Assembly: GCA_910890315.1 (NCBI GenBank)
Contig: CAJVGD010000002.1
Location: 248,001-312,000, forward strand
DNA from: Serendipita indica DSM 11827
Lineage: Eukaryota > Basidiomycota > Agaricomycetes > Sebacinales > Serendipitaceae
Length of the DNA: 64,000 nt
Direction of reading: 5' to 3'
Part shown: positions 35,400-46,022 of the stretch, one piece after another
Numbering within the stretch: the first letter of the stretch is position 1
How the letters are laid out: each line of letters starts with the position of its first letter
Notes under the pieces: model-generated
What the model was told of the DNA's origin: nothing
Databases searched by the model: none
What the model saw: the letters and a program-made list of their open reading frames with translations, nothing else
Program-made: the position numbers and the translations under genes

Positions 35400-38044
35400 T
35401 TATGACTGGATTAATGGCCGTTTGCTGCTAGATAATGAGGGTCGAGGAAAGGAACGGAATTGTTTAGAGAATCCTGAAGAAGAATGAGATGGAGGTGGAG
35501 ATGGAGAATGGGTCGGCATCGGTGGTTGATGCTCGTGGACTGTCTTCATCGCCCTGGAGGAGGAAAACGAGCCGCCCACTAGTGAACGACCGCTCCAAAA
35601 CGTTGCTCGTGTGGGATTTGCACTCATCGGAGGCACCTTTGCACGCGGAGACGGCGGTGGAGGCGAGTCGCGCTTCGAGATGGATGTACTCTTCGAGTGA
35701 CCGATACCGTTCAATGACGGCTTGGAACTATGTCGCTTCGAGGAGAATGGATAGCGGAAGAAAGATTTGCGTTTTGATGGAGCGGAGATTGGGGTTGGTT
35801 GAGGGCTGGCAGTACGAGAATTTGTGCGCGCAAGTGTATGCATGGTGGTCACACTACCTGCACGTGAAGGGAAGTAAGATTGTTGGTAAGGTGGAGGGGT
35901 ATCATGGCCGTGCGTGGCGAGTGGGGATGGGGACGTATCACCTACTACTCCTGAGAGCGGGGAGCGAGGTGAAATCGCAGCAGTTGAAGGTAGGCTGTCA
36001 GGAAGTGGCGGGACAGGTGGCGGTGGGTCGACGCGAAGTGGATGTCTCGAGTTTTCCAGCTTGGCATTGCGCTTCTTTCTCCGGGCAAAGAGCGTAAGTC
36101 CGTTTTCATCACCTTCCGCAAAGGCAACAGGCGAAGGAGTCGCAATTTCCCTGGTCTCAGTTGTGAGTGCGACGCCGATAGATGCTGTCATATCATCTTC
36201 CGAGCTATTCAAAGAAAATGTGTCGTCTCGCATTCCAACAACCGCCTCGCTTTCGCCTCTTGCAGTTGCACGACTGCTTCCCATCGAAGATAGGACTGAA
36301 GACTTGTCACTACCCCGCCGACTTGGATATGCCTGCCCCAGCATCGATGTCGATACTTTGCCGCGGAGAGATGGGGGTCCATCCTGAACAGGGTGAACAG
36401 GGCACGCAGCAGTCTCCGGTTCCTCTCCCTCTACGGCATCCACAACCTCACCGAAAATGATGCGTGTTCTTCGGCGTGCCTGAGCAAGACGATCCACGGA
36501 CCGCGGTCGTGCGAGCGTCGACATGGTGGGCGAGGTCGGCGCCGAGATCAGCGAAGACGCAATTGAATTGGCCGACTGATGCCCGAACGATTGATTGTGG
36601 TTCAAAGAGGAGATGGATGGCATGGGCGGAATTGACTGCTTTGGAGAGGTTGCGTTTCCGTCTTGAAGATACGCAACGGACGACGTACGCCGCGGAAAAT
36701 GCCAGTCGTCCCATTTTTGTGTTTGTTCCGTCGCTTGCTCCTCTTCCGGGAGAGGCGGGAGCGATGGGCTGGACTCTCGAGGAGTGGCTACCATGCCTAG
36801 AACTGTATTGAATTGTTCGTCGACGCCCCGTTCCTGAGTGCCAGTAAATGTTGTTCGAGATGATGAAAGGCTCGCATAACCTGTAACAGACTCGCTGAAT
36901 ATGGGCGTCTGTGGCGTGCGAGGAAGCCCAGGAGAAGGCGGGGATGGGAAGGCGTTACAGTAGTGGTCGAGCGAGAGGTCCCAGGTCAGAACGGAGTCCA
37001 TCGTCGCCCTCGAGCCTCGATTATCGATTTCCCCGGCAAGTTCTTCGATCAAATCCGCCAGCGACTTGTTGGGAACGGACAACATGCTGGCCGGGATAGG
37101 TGATGGTGTTTGTCGCCCGCGTTCAGCTAACGTTGGAAGAAGTTGAGCACTTGCGCGAGTACGCTCGATCCGTGGTCCACGCATAACGATCTGCGCGTCT
37201 TCCTCAGAGTCTGTCGAAAAATCGGACACAGCGTCGTCGTCCTCCTTATATACCTCCTCGACTGGGGTCTTGGTGACAGAAAATGGACGCTGATAACCGG
37301 CATTCATCACTGTACTGACAGGTCGTGAATAGCGCCGTGAACCTGGACGATTCAGAGAACTTCGATGAGACATTGCTCGACTGTTGCGATGCGTCGATAC
37401 CCTGATCGACTGCCTTCGAGTGGAAGGAGCTCTTTGGATGGGTAGTTCCGCTCTCTCGGACGAATTAGATCGTCGAGGTCGCCTCGAGAATCGCTGCATG
37501 AGGCTCGAACGCGTCGTCGGTTGATTCGACATTCTAGTGATGGATCAGTAATAGATCGAGGTAAACACTTTAATAGAGTTACCGCTTCATTGCGACGGTA
37601 GAGGACGACCCTAGAGGCTTCGGAAAGTCGTCCCTTCGTAGGCGGGCGGAGGAGGAATCTTGGGTGCTCGTACCCGCAGACGGCGCAGTACTGGGCCTTT
37701 TTCTTGAGTATGTGGGAGCATGTGCTCGCGGACTGACTTTCCTCCGGAGGCTTGGTTGTTTCACTATATTCATACTATTGCGGTTTCCCACATGGTTTTT
37801 CCGCAATACTACAAAGAGAGTGAAAAATTGAGTGAAAGCCGGTATGCTTGTCATTTAGCGACTCACCAGCTTGCTGCTGTTCTAGTCTCGGGGCTTCTAT
37901 CTGGGGTTCCGAGGGCTGCAAGGACAGCTTGGATGTCGACTTGCGGAGCTTTGAAAAAGAGAGGAGATTTTTAGAGGAAAGAGAGAGTGAAGAGACGGAA
38001 GGCGAGTTCCGTATAGGCCTTGTTTCTGCCTGGTTGGTGTCCAT
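35400..38044 (-). CDS. Ser/Pro-rich disordered protein (845 aa)
   Basis: Exons 38044-37867, 37808-37583 and 37533-35400 sum to 846 codons with the stop. I do not recognise it. The N-terminus is MDTNQAETRPIRNSPSVSS, with a basic Lys/Ser stretch LLSFSKLRKSTSKLSL. An Arg/Ser-rich region follows around residues 140-230, then acidic EEVYKEDDDAVSDFSTDSEED and ADLIEELAGEIDNRGS. Later come RLAQARRRTRIIFGEVVDA, FARRKKRNAKLENSRHP, Pro-rich RVDPPPPVPPLPDSLPS and a Ser-rich end FPRPSLSSSKRPLIQS. It probably works as a phosphorylated scaffold, but this is inference from composition. Its 3' quarter is the part that was copied with the proteases. Confidence 0.7.
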
Positions 38045-38372
38045 CTCGAAGTGTCGCTTTTACTGCACGGAACTGGATTGAGCGAGTTCTAAGCCAGTCC
38101 GACAGTCTCTGCACAGTCTTCCAAGAGGTATCCAAGCAAAGAGAGAAGGTATGGTGGAAAGGTCGAGATGGTTACGGCGGCCGGATGGGGATGGCGGCAG
38201 GGCTGGGCAAGCGTCGCGGGAGGCTGCAAGCAACGACATTTTATGAATGCCGGATGCGCCGCGGCCGTAAATCTCGCCTTGTTCCACGTTTCGCGCGTCG
38301 TTTCGTCATGCTGATCGACGGTGGTGAGTTCTGGGAGCAATTGCGACGAAATACTGACCTCTCTAGAAGACG

Positions 38373-38720
38373 ATGCCCACGTTTTGCTACGGACCAGATT
38401 CTTGGAACCGCATAGAGATAATAGACAGGGCTAGCGAGTGGATTTCCATTATCCATTACGGGTGTAAAGCCATCAGCGGAAGTGGCATCCGCTCTGCCCT
38501 GAAGTTGCTCCACGACGTTGACAGCCCTTTGATCGAGGAATTATTTCCTGTTTTTGTCGATAATTCTCAGGACAGCGCTGCTCCTATGATGCCAGTGGCT
38601 TGGTATCAAGATGCTCGCCACTTTGTACACCTCCGCCACGACAAGGTGAGCTCTACGCTCCAGTCTCCACAGAGGGAGATGTCCTAGTCCAAACAAAGGC
38701 GCCAACTCCTTGCGGACTAA
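38373..38720 (+). CDS. Possible small protein (about 101 aa)
   Basis: Exon 38373-38645 starts MPTFCYGPDSWNRIEIIDR and contains WISIIHYGCKAISGSG, LKLLHDVDSPLIEELF and MPVAWYQDARHFVHLRHDK. It ends at a GTGAGC donor and joins in frame over 42 bp to SKQRRQLLAD and a stop at 38718-38720. The composition is balanced and unlike a chance frame, but I know no family. A rival reading uses an upstream ATG, splices over 38325-38366 into another frame and stops at about 38437. Confidence 0.35.
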
Positions 38721-38871
38721 TTAAACTTGCCTCGCCTCTTTTGTTTCGTCGGTCACGCCAAATCGCTTCGACACAAAAGTGCCTTGCATCCGTCCATGTC
38801 TCGGCTCACTCAAGTTTGAGATGGTCAATAATACCATGGGATTGTGCAATAGATCCTTTCAGTATCTCCAT

Positions 38872-40755
38872 CTAGGCTTTCCCATATCTTAGAACCCACA
38901 ACTCTCCTGAGCGGAGCTGGACAAGCGCCGTGCCGCTCCAATCTGACAGGAGGAAGAGGTAAACCTCGCTCGTGCGACACGCCAAACTCTTCGGGATCTC
39001 CATCAACTTTGACGCCTGAAGCTGGATGGCGGCTGCCGACTCGGGGGGATGAGTGCCATTGATCTTTAAGAGGTCTCGGAACGGACGTGTAGCCTCTGCA
39101 CGTATCTGTGCGATAGGTGCGAGGTTTTCGACAACGAGCGTGAATAAGCGGAATCGCACCTCCAGTGGTTCCTCTAAAAGGTGCGCAGGCAGAGGCGAAT
39201 CTACGATGAATGGGGGCAGATGTTCAGGCGAAATTGTCTCGCCATATGGCCACGGTCTCCACCATAGAAATCTCCTCCCAGAGGATGTCGGAACGGCGAG
39301 GTGCTTCAGCTTGGACTCTTCGAGCAATCGATATGCCTCTGGTTCTCCATCAAATTCCACTTGATGGCCACCTTGTCTCGATACATCTGCTTGAGAGATG
39401 CTTGGAGTTGGAAAAAGTCGAAGCTGAACCTCATCACGCTATAGGTTCCGCGACCGCCGGGCCTCAGGCAGAGTCGTACTGTGCTTATACGCTCACCTGT
39501 ATATCGGTGACAAATTCGGCATGAAAAGTATTCGGAGGAATGCCATACCGGCCCTGGGTATGGAATCTGATAGGTGAATACGGGGAGGGGTAATTCTGGT
39601 AGTTCGGGAATAGCGGTTATACGGCCTTCTGTCTTTCGAATATCGGGGAATCCAGCCACTTCTCGATAAGGATAGGGTACGATTTGTGCCACTACTTGTT
39701 CGCGTTTGGTAAGCCCGACGTTGATAAAGTACTCCTCGTATAATCCAATCCTCAGGGAAGGATAAAGCTGAACAGGATGAGTTTCCCGCATGATGGATAT
39801 TCAATACAAACCTCTGGGAGTACAATCATTTTCTTATCTGGCCAGTGCAGCATGGCAATGTCTCCAAGTTTGTCTGACCGAGAATCGATGCGTGGAAAGA
39901 CCATGACAATGAATGAACCCGCAAGGTTGAGATGGCTGGCCATCGTAGGGGTGATCTGTTCTCCTAGTAGCTCAATAGTCGCCAGACTTTGTTCTGGATC
40001 GAAGTTGATGTCAAACAGACAAAACCCAGGATGCTCGCTAACCGGGCGTCAGAACAACCCCTGTCAAGGGAGAAACTTGTTGGCCTACCCGTCTTTGTCT
40101 CTAACAAAGCAATTCATGATCATGGTGGCTTGATTCTGTTGACCCTCGCCCTCCTTGAACTCGACGGCCCAAGTGACGCGAACGTCTCTATAATTCCGTT
40201 GTTCTGGGGTATATCTGGCTCCATCCCAGATCAGGGCAATCTTGCCAGTGCGAAGATGGAGGATTCGCACAATATTGTTGGTGGACACATTCACCATCCA
40301 GTTCCCGGGGTCGTCAACGAGATGCATTGATATCGCATCTACAGATGATTCCTGACTGCTGTACTCTGTTTCCCGCACACCCTCGGAGAGTGCCATTGGC
40401 CATGGGAAATATGCTGAGGACCGAAGCTTGGGACAATCCGAGCTGAGGTTGCGTTCGACGAGAACAGCTCGATGAGCCGCAACAGATAATTCGCCCGCAC
40501 TATATTCATAGAGCGTCTTCGCTCGTCCAAGAGGGAGCACGAGCCCGCAATGGGCGAGCGTGCCTATCCAGAACGATGTCCGAGTCATTGCGAGCGTTCG
40601 TAATACTGAATTAACCTATGAACCATATAATTAGTTGGATATAACTATAGAATGGCGAAAGTCACTTCTGAGAGCGCGACAAGCGCAAATATATCGAGAT
40701 AGTTGCATATCTCAAAGATAAGTGCTTCAGGCAGTGAATCTAAGCGTTCTTTCAT
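38872..40755 (-). CDS. F-box protein with large non-LRR C-terminal region
   Basis: The start ATG at 40753-40755 gives MKERLDSLPEALIFEICNYLDIFALVALSE, a clear F-box. It splices over about 50 bp to VNSVLRTLAMTRTSFWIGTLAHCGLVL, the usual post-F-box Trp segment. Several later exons encode beta-rich text (WMVNVSTNNIVRILHLRTG, MLHWPDKKMIVLPEV, IPELPELPLPVFTYQIPYPG) and a last exon ending SGTALVQLRSGELWVLRYGKA with the stop at 38872. One junction near 39430-39470 only keeps frame if a 40-bp intron with a GTACGA donor is used. This type, F-box followed by a propeller-like region, is widespread in Agaricomycetes. The substrate is unknown. Its start faces the next F-box-like gene at 105 bp. Confidence 0.7.
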
Positions 40756-40860
40756 TGTAACAATGTATATATTGAACTTGAAGATGGGTCCAAATCCGGA
40801 CCAGATAACGGGGAGTCCAAGGTTGGCCACAGCGCCTAGCTTGCTCCCAACCGCCACGGG

Positions 40861-42192
40861 ATGCTCGCACACGACGGATCTGGACCATGGACCAAAACAC
40901 CGGTAGAAGTCTGGGAGCACATCATCTTCTTCGCTGTCACACTCGACGCCTCTTCCAATGCAAATTTTCCCATCTTTGACGCGCGGTGTACGCCGTCCAT
41001 CTATCTCGCCTTTAAACGTACATGTGGAGACCACCACTCGCAGGTCTATCCATCCCCAGCCTACACCGAAACCGAACGCACCCGGCGCACGCTCAGGCTC
41101 GTTTGTCGATCCTGGAACGCCGTCGTCAGCCAATGGCAGCTCCGAAAGCGTTGGCTAAGACTCTACGCGTCAAAGGAAGAGATACCCGATGAGATGTGGA
41201 TGGGCGCGCTGAGGATCGAATTTCGTGAAGCGTCCGCGCCCGTAAATTGGGAGCCAGAAGAGGTCGGGCTCGACAGGGTGACCAAGTGGATCAATAGATG
41301 GAGCGAAATTGGTCCACTGCGCCTCCAACGCTTGGAGCTGTTGAGAGTAACAGTGGTCACATTCCATGGCATATTTGCTGCACTCTGCGGTGCCTCCGCT
41401 GCCCTTCCCCATCTTCGGTCACTTTCACTGTACATTCCGAATCACTATCTGGGCGTAACGAGACGACTGTCACGGCATTTTCCCCAACTACGACATCTCA
41501 CGTTTGACCTAAACATTCTGAGCGACGGCCCTTTAGCATGGGACGTGAAACAGCTCAAAGAAGCGCAGAATGTGAAAGAACTGGAACGTGCGATGGACGA
41601 TACACTCGACTTACCCAACCTCGAAACCCTTTTTCTCTTTAGCGCATCACATCTCCCGACCCTACGGAACTGGCATCTCCCGAACCTGCGGCATGTTCAC
41701 ATACAGCCTACACACTCTTATTGGGATGAAATAGTTCATCCCTTTCTCCTCCGCCACGCATCGACGATTCAAACGCTTGATCTAGATGACTGTACCATCG
41801 GTGCGAGCGGCATACTGACAAATACGATGCACATCGATAGTAAAGTTTTTGAAGAAGGATTCTGGGACAACTTTCCGTCTCTCCAACTCCTCCGTTGCGC
41901 ATTGCAGCACATAACAACTGCAGGTTTACCAGGACCCAAGCACCCACTGCGATATATAGTCGACACAGATCCTATTAGTGAAACATCGGGGTTCGTACAC
42001 GTGCTCAAGACCTGGGTTGACGGGTTGCCGGAAGGCAAGTATCTCGACTCCATCGTTCTTTATGGGAGCTATCTCTCTAGAAGAGACTTTGAGTACGAAC
42101 GGGGCGAGGTACAACGGCTCTTGCGACTCTTGCGTTGGAATGGAACGAAATTGTGCAACCCGGCTGGAAAGTTGTGGATTGAACCCCTCTGA
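40861..42192 (+). CDS. F-box-like / LRR protein (443 aa)
   Basis: A single uninterrupted exon of 443 codons. It starts MLAHDGSGPWTKTPVEVWEHIIFFAV, in which TPVEVWEHII is the F-box-like beginning. Then come RTLRLVCRSWNAVVSQWQLRKRW and leucine-rich strands LPHLRSLSLYIPNHYL, FPQLRHLTFDLNIL, LPNLETLFLFSASHLP, LPNLRHVHIQP and TIQTLDLDDCTIG. The chain ends PAGKLWIEPL. Substrate receptor of an SCF ligase by family. It runs divergently from the F-box gene ending at 40755. Confidence 0.75.
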   Translation: MLAHDGSGPWTKTPVEVWEHIIFFAVTLDASSNANFPIFDARCTPSIYLAFKRTCGDHHSQVYPSPAYTETERTRRTLRLVCRSWNAVVSQWQLRKRWLRLYASKEEIPDEMWMGALRIEFREASAPVNWEPEEVGLDRVTKWINRWSEIGPLRLQRLELLRVTVVTFHGIFAALCGASAALPHLRSLSLYIPNHYLGVTRRLSRHFPQLRHLTFDLNILSDGPLAWDVKQLKEAQNVKELERAMDDTLDLPNLETLFLFSASHLPTLRNWHLPNLRHVHIQPTHSYWDEIVHPFLLRHASTIQTLDLDDCTIGASGILTNTMHIDSKVFEEGFWDNFPSLQLLRCALQHITTAGLPGPKHPLRYIVDTDPISETSGFVHVLKTWVDGLPEGKYLDSIVLYGSYLSRRDFEYERGEVQRLLRLLRWNGTKLCNPAGKLWIEPL

Positions 42193-43613
42193 TCCTTGTT
42201 ACGAACCATTTCATGTATTGCTAGTTGGTGTTGAATAAACCAGTGTCTGAAGAAGCCCCAGGATACGAGCATGCGGACCTCCCCTCGAATGCCACCGCTA
42301 TCGCATGACCCAAACAAATAACCGAACGGCAAAAACCAAGCCAATTCGGGGACTCCTATCGACGAGATTAACATTAGTTTTGCAATTTGTGGTACAACCA
42401 GGTGCTCTGGACTGGACCAAGATAGATGAACTGGTTGAGCGACGCCAGAGGAAGCGACGGGGTAGAGTTGAATAAGCCGGAACATGTGCTTGAGAAGGAG
42501 TAACTTCAATGACACTGGGACTTTTCTCTGAAAGAGAGCGTGAGACAATGAGCGTAACGACAGTGGTGCAACATACCCGGTTCCCGGGAGGCTCAATCAA
42601 ATTATCTACTAGAAATACGAGCCAGTATAGGATTACTTGCTCCTCTCATTGGCACCTTGGGATTGCTGGCCTCTGCGGCTCTTCGGCCGGAACAAGGACC
42701 ATGATTGGCGACCTCTGCTGCCAAGGACGACGGGTAACAAGTGCTAATAACGCTGTAGGTAGGAAAGGTGAACGTATCTTAAACCAGCCGGTGGGACTTG
42801 AACATGAGCAACCCGCGCTGGCGTCGGAGAGGAATCGAGCAAGGCCGGTTCAATGTAGCGGTTGGACCGGGATGGGCGGGTGGGATGAGACAAGTGAGCG
42901 GATAATTTAGCAGGAGCGAGCGAAGAGAAGGCCCACTCACAGCTTGCCTGCGTGCCCGAATCGCGTTAGCTGTAGGGACGAGTCCTGAATACGAGAGAGC
43001 GCGTTGAATAGTAGAGAGGGTGGCAAAGGAATGATCGTATAAGCGGAGAGAGTGCGTCTGCGCGGTGGCGGCAGACTTGGTCGGGTACAAGAGTATTTGC
43101 CACGGATGCCGCAGACGCAATTGTCGTTACCTTTTCCTCCTCGCTATAGCCCTCTGAGGATCAGAGACCTTCTGATCCAGTATGGAAATCACCAAGGTGC
43201 GTTCTGGAGAGTTCATCCGTCTGCCGCCTATCACGATGACATGTGCAGGCGATTGGCTTCTGCGAAACAGCAAATAGGCGGCCCGGGAACCCACTAATAC
43301 GATGGTTCCCCAACAAGGATGAGACAAGCAGACTCGGGCTTGCTGAAATGATGATCAATTGAGAACCATGTCTGGACCCTCTATCGGTGACAGTCTGTCG
43401 AGGGTCGTGGGGAGAACGATGCAGGAGGTCAAATGACGACGCTGGGGTGAACATAGTGTTGGCACCGGCGGAGCAGTGATACTTGAGGTGGTAGTCGAGG
43501 TAAGCGACGAGAGGGACGAACCCGTGCGCGGATGATCGACTATAGAACCACTAATTTGTGCGACCCTGGGTGACGGGTTTGAGAGAGTGGATGGGCGCCT
43601 GCAAGAGCACAAA
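42193..43613. other. Stretch with uncertain minus-strand exons
   Basis: No complete gene can be built. On the minus strand about 42640-42555 reads EEQVILYWLVFLVDNLIEP. It is followed by a GTATGT...TTTCAG intron and then RKVPVSLKLLLLKHMFRLIQL, which looks like a membrane hairpin and faintly recalls TB2/DP1/HVA22 proteins. A frame at 43120-42940 (LLYPTKSAATAQTHSLRLYD, LVPTANAIRARRQA) ending at a GTGAGT donor may belong to the same gene. The frame that follows runs antisense into the 3' end of the F-box gene, so it may be chance. Possibly a decayed or multi-exon membrane protein gene. Confidence 0.25.
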
Positions 43614-44319
43614 CTAACGAGGCAACACTCGAGCCAGCCCTTGCTGAGCTCCTAAGGCATGCACGAGGTCGCAGTATCGTGGAAAGATGAATTCGCGTCC
43701 AGGATCCTTTTCTCCTTTCTCTGCGGGTGAGCCGTTCGTGTCGGAATCAAACAACCTTGACATTATCCTCACGTTTGAAGGTTTGGCAAATTCGGGCAAG
43801 CCGAAGCTTTCGAGTCGTCAGAGTAGATAAATAGTGCAACATAACATAACTCACAATCTCGTCCGTAGATTTTGAGTCCTTAGCCATCAGGAACGCACCG
43901 CGCGTGAGGCTTGGAGATATCCTGAGAGACTTCAGATTGGCTGATACACCATCTGACTTGACAACCACATCCAAATCCACGAGAAATTTTTCGAGGCGTT
44001 AGTATTGATGAACCGGCGAGGAAATACCGCGTACTTTTGCACGACGCGAACCTTTCGAAGCCTCCCGGGATGCCATTGGTGGAATCATTTCACCTCCTCT
44101 CACTATACGATAGGACAATAGTTGAACTTGATGTGTTTGTAGTTTGTTGCGACGAGAACTGAAATCCAAAGTGTCTGATGGCACATCCGAAGGAGGACAC
44201 TGAAATTTGGCTAATAGAGGTTCAAAATTACTATGGAGGTGTATATCATAATGGAAAGGTCCCCGCGACAGAGTTTTCGTGGAAGTGAGTCTCGTTGTGA
44301 CGGTTTGAGTCACAAGCAA
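43614..44319 (-). CDS. Unknown protein, 5' end unresolved
   Basis: Exons that fit together on the minus strand carry, in order, HLHSNFEPLLAKFQCPPSD, LQTHQVQLLSYRIVRGGE and MASREASKGSRRAK. A GTACGC intron follows, then SDGVSANLKSLRISPSLTRG and FLMAKDSKSTDEI. A GTGAGT intron leads to LRLARICQTFK, and a GTGAGG intron with a CCCGCAG acceptor leads to QKGEKDPGREFIFPRYCDLV and HALGAQQGLARVLPR with the stop at 43614. All three junctions keep frame and give a sensible globular chain, so I think the gene is real. I do not recognise it. A possible first exon MDSELVACDSN at 44334 cannot be linked in frame, so the start is open. Confidence 0.45.
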
Positions 44320-44561
44320 CCAGTTCAGAGTCCATACTCGGAGTCATATCTTGAAACGACGTAGCCAAAAGATCAATAGGAAATAAATGTGGGATGTGGA
44401 TGAAAAAACGATTCATTTTAGGCATTCATTACATAGTCCTCGCCCTCTGCTGCAACAGAAGGAGATGATGATACCCTAAGAAGGTGATCTACGAGGTTGA
44501 ACACGTCGTGGCAAGCAATTATAATTAATGGGTGAAGTCCGATGGCGAGTGGTATGCGAGG

Positions 44562-44840
44562 TCAGGTGCTAGTCGGATTACAGCATGAGCGACCTGCGAT
44601 AGGTGTGCCATCTCGGTCAAAAAACTGCGTGAGAATGATTAGCAGATAACAGTGCACAGAGAATGTACTTACCGAAGCGAAACAAGTAGAAGTCCGACGA
44701 AGAGAGAGAGAGGAAGAGGAACGAGAGAGGAGTGAGAACGATAGTCGCGAGACGACGCAGCCATCCCAAGAACATAGAAATAGAGAGGGAACAAGAGAGA
44801 GAGGAGCAGCAGAAGGGAGAGAACGAGACCACGCGGCCAT
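44562..44840 (-). CDS. Possible small spliced protein
   Basis: From the ATG at 44838-44840 a frame MAAWSRSLPSAAPLSLVPS continues through Ser/Leu-rich text to ...CFAS. There is a GTAAGT donor and CACGCAG acceptor, then FFDRDGTPIAGRSCCNPTST and a stop at 44562. The splice sites are strong and keep frame, but most of the first exon is a pyrimidine-rich low-complexity tract, so it may be a non-coding transcript instead. Confidence 0.25.
   Translation of the reverse strand: MAAWSRSLPSAAPLSLVPSLFLCSWDGCVVSRLSFSLLSRSSSSLSLRRTSTCFASVSTFSVHCYLLIILTQFFDRDGTPIAGRSCCNPTST
44690..44835. repeat. Polypurine tract with internal near-repeat
   Basis: On the plus strand this stretch is almost pure A and G (AGAGAGAGAGAGGAAGAGGA-like runs). 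The CGGCCATCCCAAGA block occurs at about 44835 and, as CAGCCATCCCAAGA, at 44758. This suggests a partial local duplication of about 77 bp. Confidence 0.5.
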
Positions 44841-45051
44841 CCCAAGAGAATAGAGATCATAGACAATGTCTCTAGTTATCATTCTCCTTGTCGGAGGTAC
44901 GAGGCTTTTTATTGGCTGACCGGCTGTGAGATGACAGACTCTAACCCGTAGAATCGAGCTCACCGGGGGTAAAGTAATTCATTATTGACTCTTTTGAACG
45001 TTTGACACCACTGTGAATGCAATTAGCGTAAATTCGCGCGCTGTACAAGAC

Positions 45052-46022
45052 CTACATGGTTGTCTTTGGTTTTTGGGGTCGTCTTTTGGAGACATTAGAG
45101 ACATTAGTTGGACCCAGAGGCGTCTTCGTAGTCTTGGTGGTTGTGATCTTGGTGGTCGGAGCGGGATTGGTAGCGACCTTGTTCACACCCGGAGCGATAA
45201 CAGGAGCGTTGGAAGTCTTGAAGTATACTTGACCCGCACGATCCTTGTGCTTGGCATGCTGTCTGCCCAGAAGATCAGCCTGGCACCGTCGAGTACGCGC
45301 TCTATTACTGACTCGGGGGGACTTTCGGACGTCGACCATGTGAGATCGATGAGGAAGAGTTTAAACGACGCAAGATAGTATTCGATGTTGTCGGCGTAGG
45401 CCCTGATGATCACCGTGCTCTCCTGAAGTACATGAGCGTACGGCGTTTCCTGGACACGAGCTATCGAGTGTCAGATGGATGCGAGTACCAGAGATGTCGT
45501 CGAGCTTACCCAAAAGAGAAGAGCACCGAGCCAACATGCTATCTAGTTCGAATGGCAATGGTGGAATGAGCTCTCGACAGAGTTGGATGGGGGCTCCCAT
45601 TCGGGCCAGCTGCTCGCTTCATCAACGTCAGCCATGAAGCATGAGTAGGGCGAGTGAGCACTCACCTGGTAGCTTTGCTTCTAACGGACTTGTCCTCGAA
45701 GTAGTCAAGGATGTTGTAGAACGAGCGGCTGTTAATTTGCCGCATATTCTCGAGGGCGTTTATGAGGAGCAGGAGGTCTTTGCCGAGCTGGGCGAGCTCG
45801 ACGTCTGGAGAATTCATCTCTGCAAAATGCCAGATGAGCGCGTGAAGAGTCATCGAGGAGAAACGCACCGTGGGCAACGACGGAGAGCTCGTTCAAACAC
45901 TTGGTGATGCGCTGCTGCATCTCTGGTGGTGCTCCGGGCATGGAAGGATCCATTGGCGGTGATGGTGAATACATAGACGACGCAGACATAGAGAAAGAGT
46001 GGACGGGAAGGAAAGTGGACAA
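45052..46022 (-). CDS. Unknown protein with Lys/Thr-rich tail
   Basis: The first exon (ATG 46022, or 45989) gives MSASSMYSPSPPMDPSMPG and MQQRITKCLNELSVVAHG. It splices to EMNSPDVELAQLGKDLLLL, INALENMRQINSRSFYNIL and DYFEDKSVRSKATS, then to EQLARMGAPIQLCRELIPPL and ARVQETPYAHVLQEST. The last exon is ADLLGRQHAKHKDRAGQVYFK with a basic Thr/Lys tail ending KRRPQKPKTTM (stop at 45052). An alternative last exon without the final intron gives VIIRAYADNIEYYLASFKLF and a stop at 45183, so two C-termini are possible. The N-terminal 120 residues look like a small helical bundle. I do not recognise the family. Confidence 0.5.

Larger units (their letters stand above)
28160..36090. repeat. Triplicated segment: three protease units, with copied 3' end of neighbouring gene
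   Basis: Three diverged tandem copies make up this block. Each unit has a C/T-rich 5' flank, a four-exon protease gene, and a 3' flank containing the CCCGATGCA / ATGCAGGTC and GTATTGAAATAACCAATAAA-type blocks. A stretch similar to the last part of the gene at 35400-38044 follows. In the third unit this last part is the neighbour gene itself. Between copies A-B and B-C it is only a shortened remnant. The ancestral unit therefore ran from the protease promoter into the neighbour's coding region. Copies B and C are closer to each other than to A. Confidence 0.7.

Noticed and set aside
28160-36090. Idea that the protease array was carried by a transposon
   Set aside because: The repeated boundary falls inside a host coding region and no target-site duplication or terminal repeat is visible, so unequal crossing-over explains it better.
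35489-36097. 202-residue plus-strand frame
   Set aside because: It lies antisense to the long exon of the gene at 35400-38044, has no splice-consistent neighbours and shows no family. The minus-strand reading explains the codon pattern.
42069-42596. 175-residue minus-strand frame
   Set aside because: Only its first part is used in a tentative exon. Most of it is antisense to the end of the F-box gene and is probably open by chance.
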